A DNA stretch of 64,000 nt from Paucilactobacillus hokkaidonensis JCM 18461 (GCF_000829395.1 NZ_AP014680.1:1178001-1242000); one strand, 5' to 3'; counted from the first letter of the stretch, positions 19,946 through 34,022 are shown. The notes: generated from the letters alone by a model not told the origin. Made by a program: numbers and translations.

Positions 19946-20002
19946 GTATGTGTCAAGTTTTCCTAGATACCTTTTATTCGACTTAATATTTATACATCCG
20001 AA

Positions 20003-21367
20003 TTAACGGGAGTATGCTTTTGCCATTGCCCCTATGGGGCTACTCGTTGATGAATCAACAGTAATATTACCAATTTTAACGCCTATGTGATGTGAACGTG
20101 TTTTTCGGTTTAAATCTGTGAACCTAATTGATTTAATTGGCTCGAGAGATACTTCAATTTTAAGTTCTCTTAGCCTTCTTAATCCTGATGATAGATCTTG
20201 ATTAAGATGTCTGTTAACTCTTGCTAGTATGAGAACTAGCATAGCTTGTAATCCTTCTTTAGACCAACTCTTACCCTGCTTTTTTAAGCGGTAAGTGAAA
20301 GCTATGTGTGAGCTCTCAACTGAGCCTAATTTGCCCATATATTTATAGCCGCGATCTTTGGGACGTTTGATATATTTCCAATTACGGCTTAGATAATGTC
20401 TTAATTTGATCAACTTTTCGGAATCTTTTCCAGTTGTAATTTGCGATTCAAAAGTATCTAAAATAGCCTCCAATTGGTTCAAATTATGTCCTCTAATAGC
20501 GGCTGTAGCCTTTCTACTTAACGGGTTTTGTAGACCGATGGTCTGCTCGAATTTTCGAATAAAGTGATACCGATCAATTACATACTCAACTTTTTTTGCC
20601 CCAGGAACTAATTCGCGCATACTGATGGGATCATATCCAGGACCGGCATCACTTGCTAAAAACACTACCATTTCGCTTAATTTATAATGTACTTCCAGAT
20701 AATCACAAACTTGTTTTCGTGCTTTTAAATGATTGGTTTCAACAAATTCACGCTTATTTACTGGACCAGCATTAGTGGATTCGTATACCCTATAATGATG
20801 CACAGAAACCCGTTGCTTAACACGTTCTCGGGCTTCAAAAGCATCTCCTTCAATTACTAAATTATCCACTTTTTTACGATGAACAATTTTTTTATCAAGT
20901 GTTTCTTCCTCGACAGCAACGATGTCGGCCATCTCTCTAACGATTTTGTCGACTGCCCATGCACTAATATCAGTCTGACTGGCAAGGTTAATCATATCCG
21001 CTGTGTTTCTCATGGTAGTCATTTGACCAATCTTACTAACCACACTTTTAAAATATGGTGAAAACCTTTTTCGCGACACAAGTTTTAAATGTGTATCCAG
21101 TGGAAAATAATTGGTTCCATCTGTCTTCCTATAACATCTACGTTCAAATGAAACAGCACCAAACATAAAATTAATTGTTCGTGGTTGTCGGTTAATAAAG
21201 GCATGGTCACTTGGAATCTGAGAAACTAACGTTTCGTCTAATTGAATTAAGTATTTAGATACAATTTCTTGAAACATTTCCCGCAAACAACGAATAACTT
21301 GTTCCTCCAAATCAAATAAACTATCTAAATTATTCAATGAATCAATAAAATCTGCTAAAATAAACAT
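20003..21367 (-). CDS. ISLre2/UPF0236-type transposase
   Basis: 454 residues, full length for the family. It resembles UPF0236/ISLre2 transposases in layout: an N-terminal region with FGAVSFERRCYRKTDGTNYFPLDTHL, a helical segment (SPYFKSVVSKIGQMTTMRNTADMI), then a DDE-like core with VIEGDAF, FLASDAGPGYD and VIDRYHFIRK. Acidic residues are present in these three motifs, so activity is plausible. The ATG is at the foot of a long stem-loop (21369-21422) that buries its ribosome site. Confidence 0.9.
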   Translation of the reverse strand: MFILADFIDSLNNLDSLFDLEEQVIRCLREMFQEIVSKYLIQLDETLVSQIPSDHAFINRQPRTINFMFGAVSFERRCYRKTDGTNYFPLDTHLKLVSRKRFSPYFKSVVSKIGQMTTMRNTADMINLASQTDISAWAVDKIVREMADIVAVEEETLDKKIVHRKKVDNLVIEGDAFEARERVKQRVSVHHYRVYESTNAGPVNKREFVETNHLKARKQVCDYLEVHYKLSEMVVFLASDAGPGYDPISMRELVPGAKKVEYVIDRYHFIRKFEQTIGLQNPLSRKATAAIRGHNLNQLEAILDTFESQITTGKDSEKLIKLRHYLSRNWKYIKRPKDRGYKYMGKLGSVESSHIAFTYRLKKQGKSWSKEGLQAMLVLILARVNRHLNQDLSSGLRRLRELKIEVSLEPIKSIRFTDLNRKTRSHHIGVKIGNITVDSSTSSPIGAMAKAYSR

Positions 21368-21368
21368 G

Positions 21369-21422
21369 AAAGACCTGCATCCTTTCTTTTAATCTTCGTC
21401 GATTAAAAGGCTACAGGTCTTT
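21369..21422 (-). promoter_or_regulatory. Stem-loop sequestering the transposase translation start
   Basis: The outer arms AAAGACCTG/CAGGTCTTT (9 bp) and inner arms CTTTTAATC/GATTAAAAG (9 bp) fold into one long hairpin ending one base before the transposase ATG. The likely Shine-Dalgarno lies in the arm next to the start. IS elements commonly use such structures to prevent transposase synthesis from read-through transcripts. Confidence 0.7.
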
Positions 21423-21492
21423 TCTTATATATTCAATCTAAAATGAATATTCCTAGAAATATGTTGACCATCTAGGAAAACCTTACACTAAC

Positions 21493-21501
21493 ACGCTAGG
21501 C
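21493..21501. repeat. Target-site duplication, right copy
   Basis: ACGCTAGGC, identical to 19937-19945. Confidence 0.85.
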
Positions 21502-21515
21502 TCTGCGTTAACTAA

Positions 21516-24500
21516 TTAAAACAAAGATAGTTGATTTTCATCTGGCAAACCATCTAAAACATGGTTAACTGTCATAAAATCAATTAATGTCTTAGAAACC
21601 TTACCACGATTGGATAAATCCTCCTTGGACAAAAATTCTTTTTCCTCACGTGCCGCCACAATTTGCTTAGCAACGTTCAATCCTAAGCCTGGCAATGCCC
21701 GGAATGGAGCAATCAGGCGATTGCCATCAATGATCCAATTAGTAGCATCAGATCGATCTAGATCTACCATTTGAAATTCGTAACCACGCTCTAACATTTC
21801 GTTACCTAACTCAAGAACAGTCAGCAGCCCTTTTTCTTTGGCAGAAGCATCGTTACCTTTACTGTTAATCTCTTGCATTGCAGCTTTAAGGGCCTCTTTA
21901 CCATGAGACATCGCCACCACGTCAAAATCATCAGCCCGAACCGAGAAATAGGCACAGTAATAAACCAATGGAAAATAGACTTTGAAATAAGCAATCCGTA
22001 AGGCCATCAAAATATATGCCGCCGCATGAGCCCGTGGGAACATATATTTAATTTTCAGACAAGAATCAATGTACCAATCAGGCACATCAGCCTCTTTCAT
22101 TTTAGCTTGCCATTCATCCGGAATTCCACGGCCCTTACGAACGTGTTCCATGATTTGAAATGCAATTTCAGATTCCATTCCATAATGAATCAAATCGGTC
22201 ATGATGTTATCACGACAACCAATCACGTTGGCAATTGTTGCGGTACCATTTTTAATCAATTCTTCTGCATTTCCTAACCACACATCAGTTCCATGCGATA
22301 AACCAGAAATCTGCAGTAGTTCAGAATAGTTACTAGGATGGGTTTCTTCTAACATTCCTCGAACAAAACGAGTCCCAAATTCAGGCACACCTAACGTACC
22401 AGTCCTTGAAAAAATCTGATCCTCAGTAACACCCAAAACATCCGGACTAGAAAATAAACTCATAACTCCGGGATCATCTGTTGGAATACTCTGTGGATCG
22501 ATTCCCGTCAAATCTTGTAACATCCGAATCATGGTTGGATCATCATGCCCCAAAATATCAATTTTTAAAATATTGTCATGAATCGAATGAAAATCAAAAT
22601 GGGTGGTTTGCCAAGCGGCACTTTGATCTTCCGCCGGGTACTGAACCGGTGTAAAGTCATAAATATCCATATAATCTGGCACAACAATAATTCCAGCTGG
22701 ATGTTGACCTGTAGTTCGTTTAACTCCTGTAGCACCCTTTGCTAACCGGTCAATTTCGGCATTTCTAAACTGCTGTTCAGTATCTCGTTCGTATGCCTTC
22801 ACGTAACCATAGGCGGTTTTATCTGCCACCGTACCAATCGTACCAGCACGGTAAACATTCTTTTCACCAAACAAAACTTTCGTGTAATTATGTGCAATTG
22901 GTTGGTAGTCACCAGAAAAGTTTAAATCAATATCAGGAACCTTGTTTCCAGTGAACCCCAAAAACGTTTCAAACGGGATATCATGTCCGTCTTTAATCAT
23001 CATCGTGCCACATTCAGGACATTCTTTGTCCGGTAAATCATAACCAGAACTGTACTCACCTTGTGTATAGAAGTGACTATATTGACAATTAGGACAGCGA
23101 TAGTGTGGTGGTAACGGATTAACTTCCGTAATTCCTGTTAACGTTGCCACGATACTTGAGCCAACGGATCCCCGTGAACCAACCAAATAACCATCCTTAT
23201 TTGACTTGGCCACCAAGCGTTGGGCAATTAAATAAATCACCGAAAACCCATTACCCACAATACTCTTTAATTCGCGATCCACCCGATGTTGGACTATTTC
23301 TGGCAACGGATTACCATACCAAGCTTCGGCCGTTTTAATGGTCCGTTCTTTAATTTCATCTTCGGCACCCTCCATTTTAGGAGTGTACAGTTTATCCTTC
23401 AACGGATGAACGTCTTCAATTTCATCTGCAATCTTGTTTGAATTTTCGACTACAATTTCATGAGCAGTTGCTTCACCCATAAACGCAAATGCATCTAGCA
23501 TTTCATTAGTTGTCCGGAAATGTGCATCTGGTAGTTGTTGCCGGTTAAGTGGGTTCGCCCCACCTTGTGAATGAATTAAGATTTTACGATAAATACTATC
23601 TTCTTTATTTAAGTAATGAACATCCCCAGTTGCTACAACTGGTTTGCCCAATTCTTTACCAATTTCAACCATATTCACCAGAATTTCTTCCAGGTTAGCA
23701 TCATCTTTGATTAATTCACTTTCAATTAACGGAGCATAAATTGCTTTGGGTTGGACCTCAATAAAGTCATAAAACTTGGCCTTTTCAAGTGCCTCATCAC
23801 GCCCCTTTTGCATAATAGACGTAAATACCTCACCTGATGAACAGGCTGTGCCTAAGATTAAGCCCTCTCGATATTTAATTAATTGACTTCGTGGTATCCG
23901 TGGTACTCGATAAAAATAATCGACGTTCGACAACGAAATCAATTTAAATAAGTTTTTCAAGCCCGCCTGGGTTTTCGCCAAAATGGTCACGTGGAACGGT
24001 CGTGCATGCCGATAAGCACCGTGATCACTCATATGATCGTTTAACTGTTCATGATATTCAATGTCATACGTATCTTCTGCTTCTTTCAAAAACAGATGTA
24101 GTAAATGACCCGTTGACTCTGCATCATAAATAGCACGATGATGATGTTCCAGAGCCACGCCGAACTTTTTAGCCAGCGTATTCAATCGATAACTTTTCAT
24201 TTCAGGATATAAAAAGCGGGCCAACGTCAAGGTATCAATAATCGGATTAGCAATCGGATCCATTCCATAACGCGCATAGCCAGTATTCATAAAACCAACA
24301 TCAAACGTAACGTTGTGTCCGGCAACGATTGTGTCCCCACAAAAATCACGGAAAAGTTTAAAAACTTCTTCTTCCGTTTTGGAACCACGCACCATATCAT
24401 CAGTGATACTCGTTAAATTAGTCGTTGTTTCAGATAAATGAAAGCCTGGGTCAATAAATTCTTCAAACTCTTCTAATACGCCACCGTTTTTCATTTTGAC

Positions 24501-25820
24501 TGCTGATAATTCAATTACTTTATCGTAGATCGCAGATAAGCCAGTGGTTTCAACGTCAAAAACAACGTAGATGCTATCCTTTAATGGCACATGAACCGAA
24601 TTATAGCCAATTGGCACTCCATCATCAACCACGTTCGCTTCCACACCATAAATCATCTTAAGACCATTTTTCTCCGCAGCATGGAACGCATCTGGAAATC
24701 CTTGGACACCCGCATGATCCGTGATTGCGATTGCTGTATGGCCCCATTCTTTTGCTTGCTTAGCAAACTCAGTAATTGAATTAGTAGCATCCATCTGACT
24801 CATTGTCGTATGTAAATGCAACTCAACCCGTTTTTGACCCTCAGCTGTATCTTGGCGTTTGGGGTGACTAACCGTATTGATATCGTATGCGTTAATCGTT
24901 AAGTCTCGCATAAATGTATCTTCCTGTACAGGGCCACGAGCCTTAACCCAACTACCTTCTTCAATAGCCTCAAACTGAGCTTCATCTTCTGGATTGCGAG
25001 AAAACTTTTTTAGTGTAATCGAAGAAGAATAGTCTGTAATCTCTAAAATCAATAGTTGTCGTTTAGAACGTAACGTCCGAACCTCTTTATTAAAAATATA
25101 TCCTTCGACAATCACAGAGCGTTCTTCTTCAGTAATATCAGCCAAACGCCGCACATCATCATCCGGATTGATTTTCTTCCCTAATCTGGCTGGCCCGTCA
25201 ACTTTTGCAACCTTTTGTTGTTTGGTCGCCTCTTTAATTTGAGCGGCTGCTTTAGCGGCTAATTTAACATTTCTTTCTTCCTGTGCAGCTTTTAAAGCTT
25301 GAATTTGAGCTTCAGAAGCACTTTCATCCACCAGTGTATGAATGGAAAATTTAGGAAATCCTAGTCGCTGATATAAAGACTCAATCGGACCAAGTGCCTG
25401 ATTAACGAGAAAATCTCGAACAATTTCATTTTCAGCCACAAACATGACCCGATCATCAGTTACATTGGGTACACCCCGCGAACACAATTCCTTAACTAAT
25501 GGAGAATTAACCCCACTATTGGTAGCCACAAATGCCCAATAATCAGCAATTAAGCGCTGATCCAAGCTATCCATATCGGTACTAATAACGATATGGATCT
25601 CGGCAATGGAAGTGAATCCAATTTTGAGTGCATTACTAAATGTTTGAAATAACTCAAAGGGTAATACTTGGCCAAAATGAAAATGAAATTCCCAGACTTT
25701 AGATTGTTGATGGACAATCACTTGTTCAATGGCCGCATCTTTGAATGCTGCATTTTGTGCATCCTGAAAATTGATTTGTTCCAACAATTTTTTAAAAAGT
25801 TCCTGTTGATCTAAGCTCAA
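21516..25820 (-). CDS. polC: DNA polymerase III alpha subunit, PolC type
   Basis: 1434 residues, standard for Gram-positive PolC. The order is: N-terminal domains and an OB fold, a PHP domain starting near 334 ([13 protein letters not shown]), an inserted DnaQ-like proofreading exonuclease near 420 (FDVETTGL), the rest of PHP, then the palm/fingers with a zinc-binding CPNCQYSHF...CPECGTMM segment and [13 protein letters not shown]. This is the leading-strand replicase with built-in 3'-5' exonuclease. The start is TTG at 25820, with GGAGGAAGTAAG immediately before it and no nearby ATG. Last gene of the uppS-cdsA-rseP-proS-polC run; an IS has inserted 23 nt after its stop. Confidence 0.98.
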   Translation of the reverse strand: MSLDQQELFKKLLEQINFQDAQNAAFKDAAIEQVIVHQQSKVWEFHFHFGQVLPFELFQTFSNALKIGFTSIAEIHIVISTDMDSLDQRLIADYWAFVATNSGVNSPLVKELCSRGVPNVTDDRVMFVAENEIVRDFLVNQALGPIESLYQRLGFPKFSIHTLVDESASEAQIQALKAAQEERNVKLAAKAAAQIKEATKQQKVAKVDGPARLGKKINPDDDVRRLADITEEERSVIVEGYIFNKEVRTLRSKRQLLILEITDYSSSITLKKFSRNPEDEAQFEAIEEGSWVKARGPVQEDTFMRDLTINAYDINTVSHPKRQDTAEGQKRVELHLHTTMSQMDATNSITEFAKQAKEWGHTAIAITDHAGVQGFPDAFHAAEKNGLKMIYGVEANVVDDGVPIGYNSVHVPLKDSIYVVFDVETTGLSAIYDKVIELSAVKMKNGGVLEEFEEFIDPGFHLSETTTNLTSITDDMVRGSKTEEEVFKLFRDFCGDTIVAGHNVTFDVGFMNTGYARYGMDPIANPIIDTLTLARFLYPEMKSYRLNTLAKKFGVALEHHHRAIYDAESTGHLLHLFLKEAEDTYDIEYHEQLNDHMSDHGAYRHARPFHVTILAKTQAGLKNLFKLISLSNVDYFYRVPRIPRSQLIKYREGLILGTACSSGEVFTSIMQKGRDEALEKAKFYDFIEVQPKAIYAPLIESELIKDDANLEEILVNMVEIGKELGKPVVATGDVHYLNKEDSIYRKILIHSQGGANPLNRQQLPDAHFRTTNEMLDAFAFMGEATAHEIVVENSNKIADEIEDVHPLKDKLYTPKMEGAEDEIKERTIKTAEAWYGNPLPEIVQHRVDRELKSIVGNGFSVIYLIAQRLVAKSNKDGYLVGSRGSVGSSIVATLTGITEVNPLPPHYRCPNCQYSHFYTQGEYSSGYDLPDKECPECGTMMIKDGHDIPFETFLGFTGNKVPDIDLNFSGDYQPIAHNYTKVLFGEKNVYRAGTIGTVADKTAYGYVKAYERDTEQQFRNAEIDRLAKGATGVKRTTGQHPAGIIVVPDYMDIYDFTPVQYPAEDQSAAWQTTHFDFHSIHDNILKIDILGHDDPTMIRMLQDLTGIDPQSIPTDDPGVMSLFSSPDVLGVTEDQIFSRTGTLGVPEFGTRFVRGMLEETHPSNYSELLQISGLSHGTDVWLGNAEELIKNGTATIANVIGCRDNIMTDLIHYGMESEIAFQIMEHVRKGRGIPDEWQAKMKEADVPDWYIDSCLKIKYMFPRAHAAAYILMALRIAYFKVYFPLVYYCAYFSVRADDFDVVAMSHGKEALKAAMQEINSKGNDASAKEKGLLTVLELGNEMLERGYEFQMVDLDRSDATNWIIDGNRLIAPFRALPGLGLNVAKQIVAAREEKEFLSKEDLSNRGKVSKTLIDFMTVNHVLDGLPDENQLSLF

Positions 25821-25915
25821 CTTACTTCCTCCTCAAACTAAAAATGCGACAGCAAATTGTCCGATTAATATTCAACCCAACTAATTTTTGCCATCCCATT
25901 TATCACACCTAAAAT

Positions 25916-27649
<1,734 letters not shown>

Positions 27650-28921
27650 CTAAAAAAAATATCGTTGAATATCATTCCATGTTACTAAAATCATCAGCAA
27701 CATCATCAATCCAAATCCAATTAGTGTCACGATTCCTTCAGTTTGTTCCGGAATTGGCTTACGCCGAATACCTTCAATAATGTTTAACAATAATTTACCA
27801 CCATCCAATGCTGGAATTGGCAATAAGTTAACGATCCCCAAATTAATTGATAAAACTGCCAAAAAGTTTAATACACCAGTAACTCCAAGCGAGGTTGCTT
27901 GTGAAGTGCCGGCATAAATGGCCACCGGCCCGCCAAAGTCATTTAAATTAAAGCCGTGGGTAATCATGTGTCCTAAAACACTAAAAATTAAGGTAAAGAC
28001 AGTCAAGAACCTAGTCCAGCCATAGTTAATTCGTGCTTTAAAGTTTGTTGACAGCTCTTCTTGAATTCCAATTTGGCCCACTTTTTTGCCATTTTGTTTA
28101 ACAGCCTTTGGAGTCATGGTAATCTTTTGTTGTTTATTATCACGTTCAATTGTTACTGTCATCTTTTCATTTGGATGACTAGCAATTTGATCACCCAATT
28201 TTTCCCAGTTGTCAGTTTTTACCTGGTCAACCTTAATAATTTCGTCACCAGTTTTCAAGCCGGCTTTTTTAGCAACAGAATTTTGGGCTATTTCTCCAAC
28301 TACGTTACTATTGTTGGGAATTCCGGGCAATACAAAACCTAAACCAATAAACACTACCAGTGCCAAAATAAAATTATTCATTGGCCCAGCAAAGTTAGTC
28401 ATCATGCGCTGAGGTAAACTAGCTGATTGAAATTGGACATCACGCGGTGCAATTCTAACTTGCGTTCCGTCACTTTCAATAATCGATGCATCGTGATTAA
28501 CCTGATAACGTTTTAATTCCGATTCATCACCATTGACATACCCCTCGATATACAAATCATCGACTAAATCTGAGTCAGCAACCTGGAGCGGTAATCCGCT
28601 AAACAAAGTTGTTTTACTACTGGCATTAATGGTATCTACATTTTGATTATCATCCAATTGCAAACTAACAGGCGTGCCTGGCTTTAATGTATCATCGTCA
28701 TCATCTTGTGAGCCAGCCATTCGAACATAACCGCCTAATGGTAAAATCCGGATTGTATAAGTGGTTCCGTTCTTTCGATGCCACCAAACCTTGGGCCCCA
28801 TGCCAATCGAAAATTCACGCACCAAAATACCTGAGCGCTTTGCAAAATAGTAATGACCAAACTCATGCACTAAAACCAATACTCCAAATACAATAATGAA
28901 TGCAATAATTGTTATTATCAA
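27650..28921 (-). CDS. rseP: Site-2 intramembrane zinc metalloprotease RseP/RasP
   Basis: 423 residues. The first membrane helix carries HEFGH (HExxH zinc site). A PDZ domain (GLKTGDEIIKVDQVKTDNW) lies in the middle, and the second zinc motif NLLPIPALDGGK is near the C-terminus; four transmembrane segments overall. It cleaves membrane-bound regulators and signal-peptide remnants in the membrane. The start is TTG, with AAGGG 6 nt upstream. It is followed 24 nt later by proS and preceded by cdsA. Confidence 0.95.
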   Translation of the reverse strand: MIITIIAFIIVFGVLVLVHEFGHYYFAKRSGILVREFSIGMGPKVWWHRKNGTTYTIRILPLGGYVRMAGSQDDDDDTLKPGTPVSLQLDDNQNVDTINASSKTTLFSGLPLQVADSDLVDDLYIEGYVNGDESELKRYQVNHDASIIESDGTQVRIAPRDVQFQSASLPQRMMTNFAGPMNNFILALVVFIGLGFVLPGIPNNSNVVGEIAQNSVAKKAGLKTGDEIIKVDQVKTDNWEKLGDQIASHPNEKMTVTIERDNKQQKITMTPKAVKQNGKKVGQIGIQEELSTNFKARINYGWTRFLTVFTLIFSVLGHMITHGFNLNDFGGPVAIYAGTSQATSLGVTGVLNFLAVLSINLGIVNLLPIPALDGGKLLLNIIEGIRRKPIPEQTEGIVTLIGFGLMMLLMILVTWNDIQRYFF

Positions 28922-28949
28922 AGGAATCCCTTCTTCTCAATTCACTTGG

Positions 28950-29735
28950 TTAGACAATGCCCAGCAAATGTAACATCGGCATAACGATCAACATACTATC
29001 AAAACGATCCAAAATGCCACCATGACCGGGTAAAATTTTACCAGAATCCTTTACACCATAAAATCGTTTCAATGATGATTCAATCAAATCACCAAATTGG
29101 CCAAAGATTGATAAAATAAACGTCACTAAAATCATTACAATCCAGCCATATTGGACCGGGAAGAACCATAGATACACGGCTAAAATAACCGTTGCAGCAA
29201 TTGTACCACCGACTGATCCCTCCCAAGTTTTGTTGGGGCTTATTTTGGGGGATAATTTATGCTTGCCAAACTGTTTGCCAAGCATATAGGCACCACTATC
29301 CGTAAGCCACACAATTAACATTGCATATAGCAATGTCACTAAACTATCGGCCCTAGCTGTTACAAAGTAGTGAAATCCCATTCCAATGTAAAGCATTGCT
29401 AACGTTAAAACACCAGCATCATCAAACGTAAATCGGGCCTTACGAATCACTGTATGCAGTAAAATTAATACCACTAACACGTAAAACAAAAACATCCGAT
29501 TTAGGCCATCTGGCAAAAAGTTCAGCCAATTATCAGGTAATATTAACAATATTACGCCTAAATTACTAACGATTGCCTCAAAAGATACTAGTAACATCTT
29601 TTTCATGATTAAAATTTCATCTAATGCAATGATTCCAAGTAGTAAAGCTGCAATAGTTAGTGGCAACCCACCATACACAATTAGCGGAATAAAAATTGCC
29701 AAAGCAACTACCGCCGTAATTACACGTTGTTTCAT
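28950..29735 (-). CDS. cdsA: Phosphatidate cytidylyltransferase CdsA
   Basis: 261 residues, multi-spanning membrane enzyme that makes CDP-diacylglycerol from phosphatidate and CTP. The CDS signature near the C-terminus is present: KTWEGSVGG, then GQFGDLIESSLKR and LPGHGGILDRFDSM. It lies between uppS and rseP, as in most Firmicutes, and supplies lipid head-group synthesis downstream of the PlsC-type acyltransferase. Confidence 0.96.
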   Translation of the reverse strand: MKQRVITAVVALAIFIPLIVYGGLPLTIAALLLGIIALDEILIMKKMLLVSFEAIVSNLGVILLILPDNWLNFLPDGLNRMFLFYVLVVLILLHTVIRKARFTFDDAGVLTLAMLYIGMGFHYFVTARADSLVTLLYAMLIVWLTDSGAYMLGKQFGKHKLSPKISPNKTWEGSVGGTIAATVILAVYLWFFPVQYGWIVMILVTFILSIFGQFGDLIESSLKRFYGVKDSGKILPGHGGILDRFDSMLIVMPMLHLLGIV

Positions 29736-29759
29736 TATCTGTCTACACTCATTTCCAAT

Positions 29760-30536
29760 TTAATTTTCTAGCCCACCAAAACGGCGATGACGCCCTTGAT
29801 ACTCAATAATCGCATTTTCTAACGATTCTTTCGTAAAATCAGGCCAGTGTTCTGGCATAAAGACAAATTCACTATAGGCTAATTGCCATAGCATAAAATT
29901 ACTAACTCTTTGTTCACCGCTGGTTCTAATAATGAGTTCTGGATCCTCAAATTCACCCAACTGGTTCGTCATCAAGTGTTCCGCAATCACCGACTCATCA
30001 ATTTGTTCGACTTTCAATTGATCATCCTTAACCAATTGTGCAACTTGTTGAACCGCAGTCACAATCTCATCACGGCCACCATAATTCAAAGCAAAATTTA
30101 AGACCATCCCATTACACTCACTGGTTTCATCAATCGCACCTTTGACTGCTTTTTGAGTTGCTGCCGGTAACTTGGTGGTATCACCCATGACAGTTACCCG
30201 CACGTTATGTTTAATTAAGTCAGGTACAAACGTTTGAAAAAAGCGTACCGGTAATTGCATTAAATAGTTAACTTCATCAGTTGGACGTTTCCAATTTTCA
30301 GTTGAAAAAGCATATAGTGACAACACTTTAACTCCGAGCTGACTGGCAGCGATAGTGATTTTTTTAACTGTTTGCATACCTTCTTTGTGCCCAGCAATCC
30401 GTGGTAAATGACGCTGGTTCGCCCAGCGGCCGTTTCCATCCATGATAATAGCAATATGTGCAGGCACTCTTTTAGAATCAACTACTGCTTGTGCCTCAGT
30501 TTCTCCAGCCTGATTTTTTTTAAATTTAGCGAACAA
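29760..30536 (-). CDS. uppS: Undecaprenyl diphosphate synthase UppS
   Basis: 258 residues, cis-prenyltransferase that builds the C55 carrier for peptidoglycan. It has the diagnostic IIMDGNGRWA motif with catalytic Asp, followed by HKEG, and ends with the ELIIRTSGEQRVSNFMLWQ substrate-binding segment. The start is TTG with GGAGG 7 nt upstream; the only nearby ATG falls inside the catalytic motif. First gene of the uppS-cdsA-rseP-proS-polC run. Confidence 0.97.
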   Translation of the reverse strand: MFAKFKKNQAGETEAQAVVDSKRVPAHIAIIMDGNGRWANQRHLPRIAGHKEGMQTVKKITIAASQLGVKVLSLYAFSTENWKRPTDEVNYLMQLPVRFFQTFVPDLIKHNVRVTVMGDTTKLPAATQKAVKGAIDETSECNGMVLNFALNYGGRDEIVTAVQQVAQLVKDDQLKVEQIDESVIAEHLMTNQLGEFEDPELIIRTSGEQRVSNFMLWQLAYSEFVFMPEHWPDFTKESLENAIIEYQGRHRRFGGLEN

Positions 30537-30571
30537 TTATTTGCCTCCACATGATTATAAAAATCTAATAC

Positions 30572-30595
30572 ACCATATTTTAGCAAAAATATGGT
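30572..30595. repeat. Perfect inverted repeat upstream of uppS
   Basis: ACCATATTTT-AGCA-AAAATATGGT: 10-bp perfect arms around 4 bases, about 35 bp upstream of the uppS start. It has no U-run beyond the arms, so it looks more like an operator than a terminator. Confidence 0.5.
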
Positions 30596-30636
30596 CATGA
30601 AACTAGACCTGATGACGTTTGCATTCAAAACGTAAT

Positions 30637-30697
30637 AAATAAAACCCCAACGATTCGCGATTTAAACATTCAATCAAACGATCCTGAGGTTTTATTT
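30637..30697 (-). terminator. Terminator after frr
   Basis: Arms AAATAAAACC and GGTTTTATTT (10 bp) enclose a 41-nt loop that can fold further; U-rich 3' side on the minus strand. It separates pyrH-frr from uppS. Confidence 0.65.
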
Positions 30698-30731
30698 AGT
30701 AAAATCTTTATTTTTACGTTGATTAAAATTA

Positions 30732-32061
<1,330 letters not shown>

Positions 32062-32080
32062 TTACTAGATTAACACTCAG

Positions 32081-32106
32081 AAAAAAAGACGTACAAATCG
32101 TACGCC
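32081..32106 (-). terminator. Terminator after tsf
   Basis: GGCGTAC-GATTT-GTACGTC (7-bp stem, one G-U) followed by seven U on the minus strand. Confidence 0.85.
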
Positions 32107-32114
32107 CAATTTTA

Positions 32115-32993
32115 TTAATCTTTAATTTGACCCATAACTTCATCAACGAAGTTATCAGCTTTTTTCTCGATACCTTCGCCAACTTCATAGCGAACAAATG
32201 ACTTCAACTTGCCACCCTTAGAAGCAACATACTTAGCAACTGTCATATCGGGGTCTTTAACAAAGTCTTGATCAGCTAAACTAATTTCAGCCAAGAATTT
32301 GTTGAGACGGCCAGTTACCATTTTTTCAACAATACTTTCAGGTTTGCCTTCATTTAAAGCTTCCTTAGTCAAAACTTCACGTTCATGTGCTAAGCGATCT
32401 TGGGGCACATCTTCGCGTGAAACAAATTCAGGATTAACTGCAGCAACGTGCATAGCAACATCTTTAGCGGTGGCTTCATCAGCACCTTCAATAACTACTA
32501 ATGCACCAATGCTACCACCCATGTGTAGATAAGCACCAAAGTTATCACCATCAGCCTTAGTAAGAACAGTGAATCGACGTAAGCTAATCTTTTCACCAGT
32601 CACTTGCGTTGTTTGAATAATTGCATCCTTTACTGTGCCATCATCAGTAGGTAAAGCCAATGCCGCATCAAGGTCAGCAGGATTGTTTTGTGCAATTTTG
32701 CTAGCTACTTGGTCAAGCAACGCTTTAAATTGATCGCCACCAGACACAAAGTCTGTTTCAGAGTTTAATTCAACAATTGCAGCCTTTGATCCTTCAATTT
32801 TAATATCAGTTAAGCCTTCAGCAGCTACCCGATCACTTTTCTTAGCTGCTTTAGCAATTCCCTTTTCACGCAAGAAATCAATCGCTTTATCCATATCGCC
32901 ATCAGTAGCAACCAATGCTTTTTTTGCATCCATCATTCCGACACCGGTTTTCTTACGTAAGTCCATTACTTGTGCTGCTTTAATTTCTGCCAT
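32115..32993 (-). CDS. tsf: Elongation factor Ts
   Basis: 292 residues. The N-terminal UBA-like domain ([19 protein letters not shown]) contains the conserved TGVGMMDAK motif; the core has [12 protein letters not shown], which contacts EF-Tu. It catalyses GDP release from EF-Tu. It follows rpsB with a partial terminator between them, the usual way of tuning EF-Ts below S2. Confidence 0.97.
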   Translation of the reverse strand: MAEIKAAQVMDLRKKTGVGMMDAKKALVATDGDMDKAIDFLREKGIAKAAKKSDRVAAEGLTDIKIEGSKAAIVELNSETDFVSGGDQFKALLDQVASKIAQNNPADLDAALALPTDDGTVKDAIIQTTQVTGEKISLRRFTVLTKADGDNFGAYLHMGGSIGALVVIEGADEATAKDVAMHVAAVNPEFVSREDVPQDRLAHEREVLTKEALNEGKPESIVEKMVTGRLNKFLAEISLADQDFVKDPDMTVAKYVASKGGKLKSFVRYEVGEGIEKKADNFVDEVMGQIKD

Positions 32994-33036
32994 GTTAGTA
33001 GTCTCCTTAAAATTATAAAGTGAATGCTAGATACAT

Positions 33037-33089
33037 AAAAAACTGTCCCAAGATCTCAGGCCAATATGGTCCTAATCACTACGAGACAG
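33037..33089 (-). terminator. Terminator/attenuator between rpsB and tsf
   Basis: Minus strand: CTGTCTC pairs with GGGACAG (one G-U), enclosing a 33-nt branched loop, followed by six U. It lies 12 nt after the rpsB stop and before tsf. Confidence 0.75.
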
Positions 33090-33101
33090 CCTAAGTTTTA
33101 A

Positions 33102-33911
33102 CTATTTGTCTTCTTTTTTACCTTCAACGGTTGCTTTCAAATCCTTTAATGATTCGCCAGTAACTGATTTTTCTGCTGCTTTTTCAGCAGGTTTTGCTTC
33201 TGTTTGTTGTTCTTGTGCTTGGTCGTCTTCACCTTGGTTACCTTCAATAACAGCATCAGCCATCTTTGAAGTCAACAAGCGAACGGCACGAATAGCATCA
33301 TCGTTAGAAGGAATAATAACATCAATATCATCAGGGTCAGTATTTGTATCGACCATGGCAACGATTGGAATGTTAAGCTTTTGAGCTTCCTTAACGGCAA
33401 TTTGTTCCTTGTGTGGATCAACAATGAACATTACATCTGGAATTCTTGGCATATCTTCGATACCACCCAAGAACTTTTCAAGCTTTTCACGTTGCTTTGT
33501 TAATAATGAAACTTCCTTCTTAGGAAGAACATCGAAGCGACCATCTTCAGACATCTTTTTGATGTCTTTCAAACGACTGATTCGTGTCTGAATAGTGTCC
33601 CAGTTAGTTAAAGTTCCACCTAACCAACGATGGTTAACATAATATTGACCGGCACGAGTAGCTTCTTCTTCGATTGCGTCTTGTGCTTGTTTCTTAGTAC
33701 CAACAAACAACACAACACCACCGTCAGCAGCTGTATTCTTTACAAAGTTGTAAGCTGTATCGATCATCTTAACAGTCTTTTGTAAGTCAATGATGTAAAT
33801 ACCATTACGTTCTGTAAAGATGTATGGCTTCATTTTAGGATTCCAGCGACGGGTTTGGTGTCCAAAGTGAACACCGGCTTCTAACAATTGTTTCATGCTA
33901 ATAACTGACAT
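33102..33911 (-). CDS. rpsB: 30S ribosomal protein S2
   Basis: 269 residues from the ATG at 33911 (GGAGG 8 nt upstream). It has the S2 core with [18 protein letters not shown] and [30 protein letters not shown]. The last 45 residues are a Gln/Glu/Lys/Ala-rich tail that looks disordered. First gene of rpsB-tsf, with a leader of about 110 nt that can form several hairpins and may mediate S2 autoregulation. Confidence 0.97.
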   Translation of the reverse strand: MSVISMKQLLEAGVHFGHQTRRWNPKMKPYIFTERNGIYIIDLQKTVKMIDTAYNFVKNTAADGGVVLFVGTKKQAQDAIEEEATRAGQYYVNHRWLGGTLTNWDTIQTRISRLKDIKKMSEDGRFDVLPKKEVSLLTKQREKLEKFLGGIEDMPRIPDVMFIVDPHKEQIAVKEAQKLNIPIVAMVDTNTDPDDIDVIIPSNDDAIRAVRLLTSKMADAVIEGNQGEDDQAQEQQTEAKPAEKAAEKSVTGESLKDLKATVEGKKEDK

Positions 33912-34022
33912 GAATAATACCTCCAAATAGTTTTTTTCCTCCCCACTGATCATTTAACTCGAGAACTCATTGAGCACTACTCGAATCATCACAGTAGGTG
34001 TGAATTGATGTTTGACCACCGC
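33912..34022 (-). promoter_or_regulatory. rpsB 5' leader with hairpins
   Basis: The untranslated leader between the predicted start point and the rpsB ATG contains paired elements (CTACT...AGTAG; CTCGAG-flanked repeats). Ribosomal protein leaders of this kind often bind their own product, but I cannot match it to a named family. Confidence 0.4.

Larger units (their letters stand above)
19946..21492 (-). mobile_element. Complete ISLre2-family insertion sequence (about 1547 bp)
   Basis: The element is bounded by imperfect terminal inverted repeats: GTATGTGTCAAGTTTTCCTA at the left and, read inward from the right, GTTAGTGTAAGGTTTTCCTA; both continue GAT. It is flanked by identical 9-bp direct repeats and carries one intact transposase gene of UPF0236 type. 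It sits between polC and rimP in the same orientation as the host operon. The intact gene, ends and perfect target duplication suggest a fairly recent insertion. The family assignment rests on transposase similarity and duplication length, not on a database match. Confidence 0.88.
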
